Assembly (NCBI GenBank): GCA_035606945.1
Contig: DATNDR010000016.1
Coordinates: forward strand, 49,931-113,930
Direction: 5' to 3'
DNA: 64,000 bases
DNA from: GCA-003244245 sp035606945
GTDB lineage: Bacteria > Actinomycetota > Actinomycetes > Mycobacteriales > Pseudonocardiaceae
Shown here: piece by piece, positions 28,713-37,215 of the stretch
How positions within the stretch are numbered: position 1 is the first letter of the stretch
Layout: each line of letters begins with the position of its first letter
Translations under genes and position numbers: made by a program
Notes under the pieces: model-generated
The model's input: only the letters and a program-made list of their open reading frames with translations
Database searches by the model: none
What the model was told of the DNA's origin: nothing

Positions 28713-31700
28713 GCCGGTCGAGGTGGCCATTGTCGGGATGGCCGCGGTGTTCCCCGGCGCCCCCGACTTGGCCACCTACTGGTCCAACATCCTGGCCGGC
28801 GTGGACGCGATCGCCGAGGTACCCGCCTCCCGCTGGGACCCGTGTTTCTACGATCCTGCGGCCGCGACCCGGCACAGCGACCGGATGTACTGCCGCCGCG
28901 GTGGTTTTGTCGACCAGGCCACGTTCGACCCCATCCGGTACGGGATCATGCCCGCCGCGGTCCCCGGCGCCGAACCCGACCAGCTGCTCGCACTGCACGT
29001 CGCCGCGGAGGCACTCACCGACGCCGGTGGAGACGACCAGCTCGGCGACCGATCCCGGGTCGGTGTGATCATCGGTCGGGGTGGCTACCTCACCCCCGGG
29101 CTGGCCCGGTTGGACCAGCGGATCCGCACCGCGAACCAGCTTGTCACCACCCTGCACGAGCTACTCCCTGGCCTCGCCGACGAGGAGCTGGACCGCATCC
29201 GTAGCGCGTTCCAATCCCGGCTCGGCCCCGAACGGCCGGAAACCGCGATCGACTTGGTCCCCAACTTGGTGGCCTCCCGAGTGGCCAACCGGCTCGATCT
29301 GGCCGGCCCTGCCTACACCCTCGACGCCGCGTGCGCCTCATCGTTGCTCGCCATCGACCACGCGGTCGCCGAGCTGGTCGCCGGCCGCTGCGACCTGGTG
29401 CTCGCCGGCGGGGTACACCACTGCCACGACATCACTCTGTGGAGCGTGTTCAGCCAGCTCGGCGCGCTGAGCCGCAGCCAGCGAATCCGGCCTTTCCACC
29501 GCGGCGCCGACGGCCTGCTCATCGGAGAAGGCACCGGCATGGTCGTACTCAAGCGCCTTGCCGACGCCGCCGGGGACCGGATTTACGCGGTGATCCGCGG
29601 AACCGGCATCGCCAGCGACGGTCGAGCGAGCAGCTTGATGAGTCCGCGCGCTGAGGGACAGGTGCGGGCCATTGAACGGGCTTGGCAGGCGGCTGGGCTG
29701 GACCCCACCGAACCAGGCTCGCTCGGCCTGCTCGAGGCGCACGGCACCGCCACCCCGGGCGGCGATAAGACCGAGCTGAGCTCGCTCACCCAGGTCTTCG
29801 GACCGGCCAACGGCGCTGGCCGCGATATCGGCATCGGCTCGGTCAAATCAATGATCGGCCACACCATGCCGGCCGCCGGCATCGCCGGTCTCATCAAGGC
29901 TGCGCTCGCAGTACACCATGGCGTGCTGCCGCCTACCCTGCACTGCGAGGACCCGCACCCGGCACTCGCCGATTCCCGTTTCGCGCCGGTCACCGAGGCC
30001 CGACCATGGCCTTCCCGCGGTGACACGCCCCGACGAGCGGGAGTCGACGCCTTCGGCTTCGGGGGCATCAACGCGCACGCCATCCTGGAGCAACCACCGA
30101 GCGCCCGATGCTCTCGACGAGTGAAAACGGCGGGTCCCGAGCGGGTGCTGCTGTTGGCCGCAGCCACACCGGCCGAGTTGGAGCGGCGGCTCCAGGTGCC
30201 GGACACCGGTTTGCTCGACCGCGACGATGCAAGCATGCCGCCAGCCGGAAGTCCTTGCCGGCTGGCGATCGTCGCGCCGACTGCGCGCCGCCTGGCGCTG
30301 GCCCGCAGAATCGTGCGACAGGGCACGCCGTGGCGGGGCCGCGACGACATCTGGTTCACCGCCACGCCACTGAATCCCGAAGACGCGCCGGCTCGGCTGG
30401 CGTTTGTCTTCCCGGGGTTAGAGCAGGGATTCGACCCCCGGACCGACGACGTGGCCGACCATTTCGGGTTGGCCCGTCCGGACCTCGGAGACATCGCCGT
30501 CCTCGGTCGGCACAGCCTCGATGTGTTGGCCGTCGGCCGGCTCCTCGATGCGGCGCTGCGTCACCTCAACGTCATGCCAGACCTGGTCGCCGGGCACAGC
30601 ATCGGGGAGTGGAATGCGATGACCGCGGCCGGCATCTACCCGCACAGTGCGGTCGAGGAGCTCATCGCCTCATTTGATCCAGCAACACTGCAGGTTCCCG
30701 GGCTGGCCTTCGCCGCACTCGGATGCGGTGCTGAACTCGCCGCCCAGATTATCGATGAACTGGACCGGGTCGTGGTCTCGCACGATAACTGCCCACACCA
30801 GTCGATCATCTGCGGTGAGGAAGCTGTCGTGGTCGCCGCCCTGGACCGGCTGCAGGCGCGCGGAGTCAATGGTCAAGTGCTGCCGTTCCGGTCCGGGTTC
30901 CACTCACCGATGCTCGCGCCGTATCTGAAAGAGATCCTGGACATCTTCGCCTGCCTTCCTGTGCGGCCACCGGCCCTTCCGATCTGGTCAGCCACCACCG
31001 TCGATCGCTATCCCGACGATCCCGACCGCATCCGCGACCTAGCCGTCCGCCACCTTCTCGAACCGGTTCGTTTCGGCCCGCTGGTCCGGCGCCTGTACAG
31101 CACAGGAGTGCGGGCTTTTGTCCAAGTGGGGACTGGGAGCGTGCCTGCCTTCGTGTCCGACACGCTGGCCGAGCTGCCGCACCTTGCGGTGACCGCCAAC
31201 ACACCCCGGCGGTCCGGCCTGGACCAGCTACGGCGGGTTGCCGCCGCATTGTGGGTGGACGGCTGGGCGCCCCGCTTCGATCAACTACCCCTTGCGCCGC
31301 GAGCCCGGTCCGCGTCACACAGACCTGCCGTGCCCCTCGGCTTGGGGGCACCGCTGGTCCGGCTCGGGGATGACGTTGCGCCGCTCACTCAAGCGCGGGG
31401 CACTCCTGCGTTGCCAGCAGAACTGGCCACCACGGGGCATCCGGTGCTAGCAGAGTTCGAGGCGGCACTGCGGGACGCCGCGGGCGCCGCGACCGACATC
31501 GTGGGTTCGTGGGCACGAGGTGGCCCCAAGCAGAGTTGCACGACCCGAACCCTGTCCCTGGCAACCATGCCAGAACTCGTCGACCACTGCTTCTACCGGC
31601 AGCCGGACAACTGGCCTGAGCTGGCCGACCGGTATCCGGTGGTGCCGCTGACCACGATCCTCGAGCTGATGGCCGATGCCGCCCGAGATCTGGTCCCTGG

Positions 31701-33084
31701 CCGCATGGTCGTTGGCTTCAAGGACGTCCGAGCAATGCGATGGCTTGCGGTTGCACCACCCGTCGATGTGACGACCACAGCGTCGTTGGGTTCGGATGGC
31801 AACGCGACTGTAGTGCTCGACGGCTACGCGCGCGCCACGGTGCTGCTCGCCGACGACTACCTTTCTGGCGACCCGACACTGCCCGAACCGCCGCTGTCCG
31901 GGTCCTGCGAGATAACGGCGCAACAGCTCTACCGGGATCGCTGGATGTTCCACGGCCCTGCATTCCAAGGTGTCGCAGAGCTTGGGCCGATCACCGACGA
32001 CGGGATCGTCGGGGAACTGCTTGTCCCGCCAGCACCTGGGGCGCTGCTAGATAATGCGGGGCAGCTGCTCGGTTTTTGGATCATGATGCGGGCCGCGCGA
32101 GATCGGCTCGCATTCCCGGCTGGGATCGACCAGCTGCACTACTACGGCTCACCTCCTCGGCCCGGCGAGCGGATGCGATGCGTGGTCCGGATTAGATCAG
32201 TCTCCGCCACCGAAGTGGTCGCTGACCTTGAGCTGCGGCGCGCAGACGGCCGGCTGTGGGCCCACATCGATCGGTGGAGGGACCGCCGATTCAATACCGA
32301 CGAGGTGACTTGGCCGGTCTTTGTCTTTCCGGAGCACAACTGGATCGCGCAGCGCCAGCCGGGTGGGTGGTTCCTGGTCCAGGACCGGTGGCCGGATCCG
32401 GCCACCCGGGAACTCATCATGCGTCGCTATCTCAGCGCCGCCGAGCGCGCGGACTACCAGCGGCACACCCCACGAGCAGCACGGCAGTGGCTGCTAGGAC
32501 GCATCGCGGTCAAGGATGCGGTCCGGCAGTGGCTCTGCGACACCGGCGTCGGCCCGGTGTTCCCGATCGAGATCACGGTGACCAATGACGCCGCGGGACG
32601 GCCGCGCGTGGTGGGCCCATTCGCAGGATTGCCGGAGGTGTCGCTGGCGCACACCGGATCGGTGGCCGCCGCGCTGGTCGGTGATCCCGGTCACGGGGGC
32701 GGCGTGGGCATCGACATCGAGCAGATCACAGACCGGGATGACCGCACCGTGGCCGCGATTTTAACCGCGGCAGAACGACGGCTGCTCGATGCTCAATGCC
32801 TATCAATTGCCGACCGACCGAGCTGGGTAACCCGATTCTGGGCTGCTAAAGAAGCCGTTTCGAAAGCAGCGGGTACTGGGCTGGGTGGGCAGCCACACCG
32901 ATTTGTCGTCGAACGGGTTGACAAAGGTCGGCTGCTGGTAGCGACCGAACAACCGCCACTCGGCCGATGGGTGCAAACCGCAGTCGGCAGCCAGCCCGAA
33001 CCGCACGCAGTGGCCTGGACCTCGCCGGGCGTTGCAGGTCTGCAATACAACCAACTACAGCGCACGCAGGAGGGGGCAACCTGA
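28705..33084 (+). CDS. Pfa-like multidomain synthase: KS-AT-DH-phosphopantetheinyl transferase
   Basis: 1459 aa. KS residues 4-470 have a full triad: Cys210 (DAACASSL), His346 (EAHGTAT, with Ala for the usual Gly) and His386 (GHTMPAAG). AT about 570-900 has Ser632 (GHSIGEW) and GFHSP, although the N-terminal FPG motif reads FVFPGLEQGF. A double-hotdog dehydratase follows, with His961 (LVDHCFY), HGPAFQGV near 1083 and Asp1116 (LLDNAGQ). The last 150 residues are a Sfp-type phosphopantetheinyl transferase (GVGIDIE near 1333; FWAAKEAVSKAAGTGL near 1378), which should charge the ACP of the partner protein. There is no internal ACP. The layout resembles PfaC plus PfaE, or an enediyne PKS tail, moved to a separate chain. 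Confidence 0.92.
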   Translation: MAEPVEVAIVGMAAVFPGAPDLATYWSNILAGVDAIAEVPASRWDPCFYDPAAATRHSDRMYCRRGGFVDQATFDPIRYGIMPAAVPGAEPDQLLALHVAAEALTDAGGDDQLGDRSRVGVIIGRGGYLTPGLARLDQRIRTANQLVTTLHELLPGLADEELDRIRSAFQSRLGPERPETAIDLVPNLVASRVANRLDLAGPAYTLDAACASSLLAIDHAVAELVAGRCDLVLAGGVHHCHDITLWSVFSQLGALSRSQRIRPFHRGADGLLIGEGTGMVVLKRLADAAGDRIYAVIRGTGIASDGRASSLMSPRAEGQVRAIERAWQAAGLDPTEPGSLGLLEAHGTATPGGDKTELSSLTQVFGPANGAGRDIGIGSVKSMIGHTMPAAGIAGLIKAALAVHHGVLPPTLHCEDPHPALADSRFAPVTEARPWPSRGDTPRRAGVDAFGFGGINAHAILEQPPSARCSRRVKTAGPERVLLLAAATPAELERRLQVPDTGLLDRDDASMPPAGSPCRLAIVAPTARRLALARRIVRQGTPWRGRDDIWFTATPLNPEDAPARLAFVFPGLEQGFDPRTDDVADHFGLARPDLGDIAVLGRHSLDVLAVGRLLDAALRHLNVMPDLVAGHSIGEWNAMTAAGIYPHSAVEELIASFDPATLQVPGLAFAALGCGAELAAQIIDELDRVVVSHDNCPHQSIICGEEAVVVAALDRLQARGVNGQVLPFRSGFHSPMLAPYLKEILDIFACLPVRPPALPIWSATTVDRYPDDPDRIRDLAVRHLLEPVRFGPLVRRLYSTGVRAFVQVGTGSVPAFVSDTLAELPHLAVTANTPRRSGLDQLRRVAAALWVDGWAPRFDQLPLAPRARSASHRPAVPLGLGAPLVRLGDDVAPLTQARGTPALPAELATTGHPVLAEFEAALRDAAGAATDIVGSWARGGPKQSCTTRTLSLATMPELVDHCFYRQPDNWPELADRYPVVPLTTILELMADAARDLVPGRMVVGFKDVRAMRWLAVAPPVDVTTTASLGSDGNATVVLDGYARATVLLADDYLSGDPTLPEPPLSGSCEITAQQLYRDRWMFHGPAFQGVAELGPITDDGIVGELLVPPAPGALLDNAGQLLGFWIMMRAARDRLAFPAGIDQLHYYGSPPRPGERMRCVVRIRSVSATEVVADLELRRADGRLWAHIDRWRDRRFNTDEVTWPVFVFPEHNWIAQRQPGGWFLVQDRWPDPATRELIMRRYLSAAERADYQRHTPRAARQWLLGRIAVKDAVRQWLCDTGVGPVFPIEITVTNDAAGRPRVVGPFAGLPEVSLAHTGSVAAALVGDPGHGGGVGIDIEQITDRDDRTVAAILTAAERRLLDAQCLSIADRPSWVTRFWAAKEAVSKAAGTGLGGQPHRFVVERVDKGRLLVATEQPPLGRWVQTAVGSQPEPHAVAWTSPGVAGLQYNQLQRTQEGAT

Positions 33085-33386
33085 TGACGCCCGACCAGGT
33101 CTTGGCCGACGTTCGCGTCATGTTGATCGACATCATAGGCGCAGAGTACGCACTGGGTCTGGACATCAGTATGGCCACGACATTCGAAGCGGACCTCGAG
33201 TTGGAGAGCATCGAGTTCGTCAAGCTGTCTGCGATGCTTACCGAGCATTACGGCAATCGCATCGACTTTGTCGGCTTTCTCGCGGACAAAAGCCTAAACG
33301 AGATCATCGACATGACGGTCGGCGAGGTGGTCACCTACATTGCGGGTCGCATCGATGCCACCACCGCGGTGACCGTCGATGCCTGA
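33084..33386 (+). CDS. Stand-alone acyl carrier protein
   Basis: 100 aa, acidic, four-helix carrier protein. The phosphopantetheine attachment serine is Ser42 in DLELESIEFVKL, a variant of the usual D-S-L motif. The start ATG overlaps the previous stop by one base (TGATG), and the end overlaps the hydrolase gene by eight bases. The transferase domain at the end of the preceding protein is the natural activating enzyme. It may hold the starter unit, carry the finished chain to tailoring enzymes or replace an ACP in part of the cycle; which one cannot be told. Confidence 0.9.
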   Translation: MTPDQVLADVRVMLIDIIGAEYALGLDISMATTFEADLELESIEFVKLSAMLTEHYGNRIDFVGFLADKSLNEIIDMTVGEVVTYIAGRIDATTAVTVDA

Positions 33387-34179
33387 GATCATCGCGAATG
33401 GCGTGCGGCTCCATGTCCAGCGGCTGACGCCGAGCCACCGATCGCGCACGCCCGCCCAGCCGGTCGTGTTCATCCACGGGCTCGGCATGGACAACATGTC
33501 GAGTTACTACTACACGTTGGCCAACCCGGTAGCTCAGACCGGCGCCGAGGTGATCATGTACGACCTGCGCGGGCACGGCCTGTCGGAACGGCCACAGGCG
33601 GGCTATGGGGTGGCCGATTCAGTCGCCGACCTCGCCGCATTGCTCGATGCGCTGGAGGTTGATGGGCCTGTCCACCTGGTCGGCAACAGCTACGGCGGGA
33701 CGGTGGCGCTGGGCTTTGCGGTCACCTACCCGCATCGGGTAGCGAGCATGGTGCTGATCGAGGCCCATTTCACGGTGGCCGGCTGGGCCGAGCAGGTGGC
33801 GGCCGAGCGTGATCGGATCGGATCCGATGCGGCTGGCGGTGATTTGCGCAGTTGGCTCGAGCAACTGGGCCGCAAGGTTACCCGGCTGCTGGCGATGGCT
33901 GACGACCTCATCAACCGCACGACGTTCCTGGACGACTTGAAAGCGGTACAGCCGATCCCGATGAGCCGCCTGCGCACCCTGACCTGTCCGGTGCGGGCTA
34001 TCTACGGCGAACATTCCGACGTTGTCGATTACGCGCGCGAACTTGACGCATACCTACCACACTGCGAGCTGACCGTGTTGGCGGGTTGCGGCCATTCGGT
34101 GCTGATGGACGCGACTGCGGCGCTACGCGAGATCGTGCTGGACTGGTTAGCTATACAGGCCTCCGTGATCACCCCATGA
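33379..34179 (+). CDS. Alpha/beta hydrolase (putative chain-release thioesterase)
   Basis: 266 aa. HG oxyanion motif FIHGLGMDN, nucleophile elbow HLVGNSYGGTVAL, and C-terminal catalytic His in LAGCGHSVLMD, with acid Asp/Glu near YGEHSDVVDY. No signal peptide. It sits immediately after the free ACP, overlapping it by 8 bases, so release of the chain from an ACP as acid or by transfer to an acceptor is the most economical role. No separate thioesterase domain is present in either synthase. An ester hydrolase acting on the finished product is the alternative. Confidence 0.88.
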   Translation: MPEIIANGVRLHVQRLTPSHRSRTPAQPVVFIHGLGMDNMSSYYYTLANPVAQTGAEVIMYDLRGHGLSERPQAGYGVADSVADLAALLDALEVDGPVHLVGNSYGGTVALGFAVTYPHRVASMVLIEAHFTVAGWAEQVAAERDRIGSDAAGGDLRSWLEQLGRKVTRLLAMADDLINRTTFLDDLKAVQPIPMSRLRTLTCPVRAIYGEHSDVVDYARELDAYLPHCELTVLAGCGHSVLMDATAALREIVLDWLAIQASVITP

Positions 34180-35342
34180 GCCGGTTCCTTTTCGTCGTGC
34201 CACCGCTGGTCGGACATTTCTTCCCCACGGTGGCAGTGGGGCAGGAGCTCATCGACCGCGGCCACCATGTCGCGTGGGCCGGTCATGCTCAGACCATTGG
34301 CCCGCTACTACCGCCCGGGGCAGAGTTCCTCCCAGTTGCCGCAGATTTCGGCGGCGATACGCTAACCGAACTACGCCGCCGATCGCTGGGCCTGCGCGGC
34401 GCAAGGGCGTTCCGTTTTCTGTGGGCAGATTTTTTGATTCCGCTGGCGGTCTCGATGCTACCCGGAGTGATGGTGGCGGTGGACACGTTCCAGCCGGACG
34501 TGCTGATCGCTGACCAGCAGGCGTTGGCCGGCGCGCTGGTTGCGCACCAACGCGAATTGCGGTGGGCGACCACCGCTACCACCTCGGCGGAACTGACCGA
34601 CCAATTCGTCGGCATGCCGCAACTCGGCGCTTGGGCGCGGCAATGTCTAATCGATTTCCAACGCGACCTGGCCGTATCAGAACCCATTGATTTGCGGTGG
34701 TCTTACGATTTGGTGCTGGCGTTCACAACCGAGGCGCTGGTTGGATCACTCAGTACATTCCCCAGTCACTATGTATTCGTCGGACCATCGATCGGTGCGC
34801 GGCCCTGCACGGTCACGTTCCCCTGGGACTGGCTGGATCCCGGTAGGCAACACGTGCTCGTGTCGCTCGGAACGATCAGCCCCGCGATCGGGCAGCAATT
34901 CTTCGCCACAGCGGTGCAGGCGGTTGCACCACTCGCACACCGGCTACAGATGATTCTGGTGGCGCCGCCCGGCCTCGTTGGCGCGGCACCCGAGCACGTG
35001 CTGATCCGCGAGTTCGTCCCGCAACTCGATCTGCTTCCGTATCTGCACGCGGTGGTCAGTCACGCCGGCCACAACACAGTATGCGAAACGCTCGCACACG
35101 GCGTGCCGCTCGTAGTGGCCCCGATTCGCGACGACCAGCCCGTGATTGCCCGCCAGGTCACCGACACAGGCGCCGGGCTCCGGGTCCAATTCGGGCGAGT
35201 CGGTGCCACCGAACTGCGGGGCGCGATCACCCGCATTATCGACGACCCGTCCTATCGGGCCGCAGCGCGGCGCGTACAGACCTCATTCACCACCGCCGGC
35301 GGTGCCACCACTGCGGCCGATCACTTGGAGAAATTTCTGTGA
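34176..35342 (+). CDS. UDP-glycosyltransferase (GT1, MGT/EryCIII-like)
   Basis: 388 aa from ATG 34176, which overlaps the hydrolase stop (ATGA). The N-terminal acceptor domain begins FLFVVPPLVGHFFPTVAVGQ, typical of GT-B enzymes that act on natural products. The C-terminal donor domain has VVSHAGHNTVCETLAHG followed by VPLVVAPIRDDQP, the nucleotide-sugar binding signature. It should attach a sugar from an NDP-sugar to a hydroxyl or carboxyl of the chain made by the upstream synthases. No sugar-biosynthesis gene is nearby, so a common sugar is likely. Confidence 0.9.
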   Translation: MSRFLFVVPPLVGHFFPTVAVGQELIDRGHHVAWAGHAQTIGPLLPPGAEFLPVAADFGGDTLTELRRRSLGLRGARAFRFLWADFLIPLAVSMLPGVMVAVDTFQPDVLIADQQALAGALVAHQRELRWATTATTSAELTDQFVGMPQLGAWARQCLIDFQRDLAVSEPIDLRWSYDLVLAFTTEALVGSLSTFPSHYVFVGPSIGARPCTVTFPWDWLDPGRQHVLVSLGTISPAIGQQFFATAVQAVAPLAHRLQMILVAPPGLVGAAPEHVLIREFVPQLDLLPYLHAVVSHAGHNTVCETLAHGVPLVVAPIRDDQPVIARQVTDTGAGLRVQFGRVGATELRGAITRIIDDPSYRAAARRVQTSFTTAGGATTAADHLEKFL

Positions 35343-36385
35343 GCGATCCCTTCCAGGCCAGCGAGTCGTACTATCAGGGCGAGCTGTCCGCGGGTGTCGA
35401 ACGATTCCTGGAACCACGCCGGGACACCTGTCCCTGGTGTGGCTCCACTGATCTGTCGATACGGCTGCGAACCACCGACCTCATCCAGCGCAAGCCGGGC
35501 CGGTTCACTCTCGAACAGTGTCAGACATGCCAACACATCTTTCAAAACCCACGACTCACACCAGCCGGCTTGGATTTCTACTACCGTGATTTTTACGACG
35601 GTCTCGGGCGGCAGATGGCGGAGGGGGCCTTCAACGCGGCCGGCCGCTCATATCGCGGGCGAATCGAGATGCTCAGGGCGTTCACCACTCCCAAAGCCTG
35701 GCTGGACGTCGGCGCCGGCTACGGCCACTTCTGCCAACGTGCCCGCGAGGTTTGGCCGAACACCGTGTTCGCTGGGCTGGACCTCAGTGTCAGCGTGGAG
35801 GAAGCCCAGCGACGTGGCTGGATCGACCGCAGTTACCGCGGAGAGTTCGTTGCGTTGGCGGATGAACTGGCCGGCCATTACGACGTAGTCAGCATGCACC
35901 ATTATCTGGAACACACCCGGGAGCCGTTCGACGAGCTGGACACCGCTGCCAAGATCCTTCCTAGCGGGGGCTACCTGCTGATCGAACTGCCCGATCCTCA
36001 GTCGTTGCTCGGCCGTATCTTCGGCCGCTGGTGGATGCCTTGGTTTCAGCCGCAACACCAGCACCTGATTCCGGTGAACAACCTCGTACAAGCGTTGGCC
36101 AACCGTGGGTTTTCGTCGGTATCCATCGAACATGGCGCGGCGCACCAGTACGTCGACCTGTTCCTCAGCCTGTTGCTCGTACTGATCGCCATCGCCCCCG
36201 ACCCGAGCCTGCCGTGGTCAAAGACCACGCCCGCGCGCTGGCGGCAGTTGCGGCACGCCACGGTCTGGTCCGCAGGTCGACCGTTGTTACTGATCGCCTA
36301 CTTGCTCGATCAGCTGGTTGGCCGCGTTATACGTCGCACCCGGGGAGGCAATACCTACCGGGTATTAGCTCGTAAGGACAGCTGA
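35339..36385 (+). CDS. Class I SAM-dependent methyltransferase with N-terminal zinc ribbon
   Basis: 348 aa from GTG 35339, whose codon overlaps the glycosyltransferase stop. An N-terminal Cys4 ribbon (CPWCGSTD and CQTCQH) precedes a Rossmann methyltransferase with motif I WLDVGAGYGHFCQRA, motif II/III DVVSMHHYLEHTREP and GGYLLIELPDPQSLLGR. This layout is that of C-methyltransferases acting on sugars and related natural-product methylases. Near the C terminus, LFLSLLLVLIAIAP is hydrophobic and may anchor the enzyme to the membrane, consistent with a lipid-like substrate. Target atom unknown. Confidence 0.88.
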   Translation: MSDPFQASESYYQGELSAGVERFLEPRRDTCPWCGSTDLSIRLRTTDLIQRKPGRFTLEQCQTCQHIFQNPRLTPAGLDFYYRDFYDGLGRQMAEGAFNAAGRSYRGRIEMLRAFTTPKAWLDVGAGYGHFCQRAREVWPNTVFAGLDLSVSVEEAQRRGWIDRSYRGEFVALADELAGHYDVVSMHHYLEHTREPFDELDTAAKILPSGGYLLIELPDPQSLLGRIFGRWWMPWFQPQHQHLIPVNNLVQALANRGFSSVSIEHGAAHQYVDLFLSLLLVLIAIAPDPSLPWSKTTPARWRQLRHATVWSAGRPLLLIAYLLDQLVGRVIRRTRGGNTYRVLARKDS

Positions 36386-37140
36386 TGCAAGCCGAATTCG
36401 CTGACCGGGTTGCATTAGTTACCGGTGCGGGCTCGGGTATCGGCGCCGCGGTCGCCATCCGACTCGCATCCGAAGGCGCCCGGGTCGCGGTGGCCGACAT
36501 TGACGATATCGGCGCCGACCGTACGGTCCACCTGATCCGCGAAGCCGGTGGTCATGCGGAAGCGATCGCGGTCGATGTCAGCGATCAAGCCTCGGTAGAA
36601 ACCGCGGTTACCAAGGCCGTCGCTTGCTTCGGCGCCCTGCACCTCGCGGTGAATAATGCCGGCGTGACCGGGATGGCCGCGCCTACCGCGGAATACGATT
36701 TAGCAGACTGGGAGCGGGTGATTGATATTAACCTCAGTGGCGTTTTCTACTGCCTGCGCTATGAGATCCCCGCCCTACTCACCGCCGGCGGAGGGTCGAT
36801 CGTGAATATCTCCTCCGTGCTGGGTACCAATGGCTGCCGCCAACAGGCGGCCTACGTCGCAGCCAAGCACGGCATTGTCGGCCTCACCAAGTGCGCGGCG
36901 CTGGAGTACGCCAGCCAACGCATCCGGGTCAACACGGTCGCTCCAGGCTACATCGAGACACCTCTCATCACCGAGGGCCTCAGTCCGCTCATCAGCCGGT
37001 CGCTGATTCGAGCTCATCCGATAGGTCGGCTTGGCCTCCCTGCCGAGGTTGCCGACATGGTTGCGTTTTTACTCTCAGAGCGTGCGTCGTTTGTCACAGG
37101 GAGCTACCACCTCGTCGATGGCGGATACTCGGCGCATTGA
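36385..37140 (+). CDS. Short-chain dehydrogenase/reductase
   Basis: 251 aa, classical SDR. Cofactor motif VALVTGAGSGIGAAVAI, NNAGVTG, catalytic Ser in NISSVLG and Tyr-x3-Lys in AYVAAKHG, and the C-terminal FVTGSYHLVDGGYSAH. An Asp-like position after the second strand (VAVADIDD) favours NAD(H). Its ATG overlaps the methyltransferase stop by one base, and it is the last gene of the synthase operon. Likely oxidises or reduces a hydroxyl/keto group on the chain or sugar. Confidence 0.92.
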   Translation: MQAEFADRVALVTGAGSGIGAAVAIRLASEGARVAVADIDDIGADRTVHLIREAGGHAEAIAVDVSDQASVETAVTKAVACFGALHLAVNNAGVTGMAAPTAEYDLADWERVIDINLSGVFYCLRYEIPALLTAGGGSIVNISSVLGTNGCRQQAAYVAAKHGIVGLTKCAALEYASQRIRVNTVAPGYIETPLITEGLSPLISRSLIRAHPIGRLGLPAEVADMVAFLLSERASFVTGSYHLVDGGYSAH

Positions 37141-37183
37141 GGTCTGCGGCTACCGCGCATCACCCTCGCCTCGCCGAAGGTGG

Positions 37184-37200
37184 CCCGGCCGATGGCCGGG
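37184..37200. terminator. Short hairpin after the synthase operon
   Basis: Arms CCCGGCC and GGCCGGG with a GAT loop lie 44 bases after the SDR stop and 16 bases before the end of the convergent sensor gene. A T-run is absent. It is the only clear hairpin in the 75-base gap, so it is the probable end of the operon transcript. Confidence 0.5.
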
Positions 37201-37215
37201 TGCTACCCGGTTTGA

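Noticed and set aside
21957..33084. Enediyne polyketide synthase
   Set aside because: The transferase and dehydratase tail is enediyne-like, but the domains are split over two proteins with an extra KS-AT pair and PfaD-like reductases, and the enediyne companion genes (E3-E5, E10-type) are absent.
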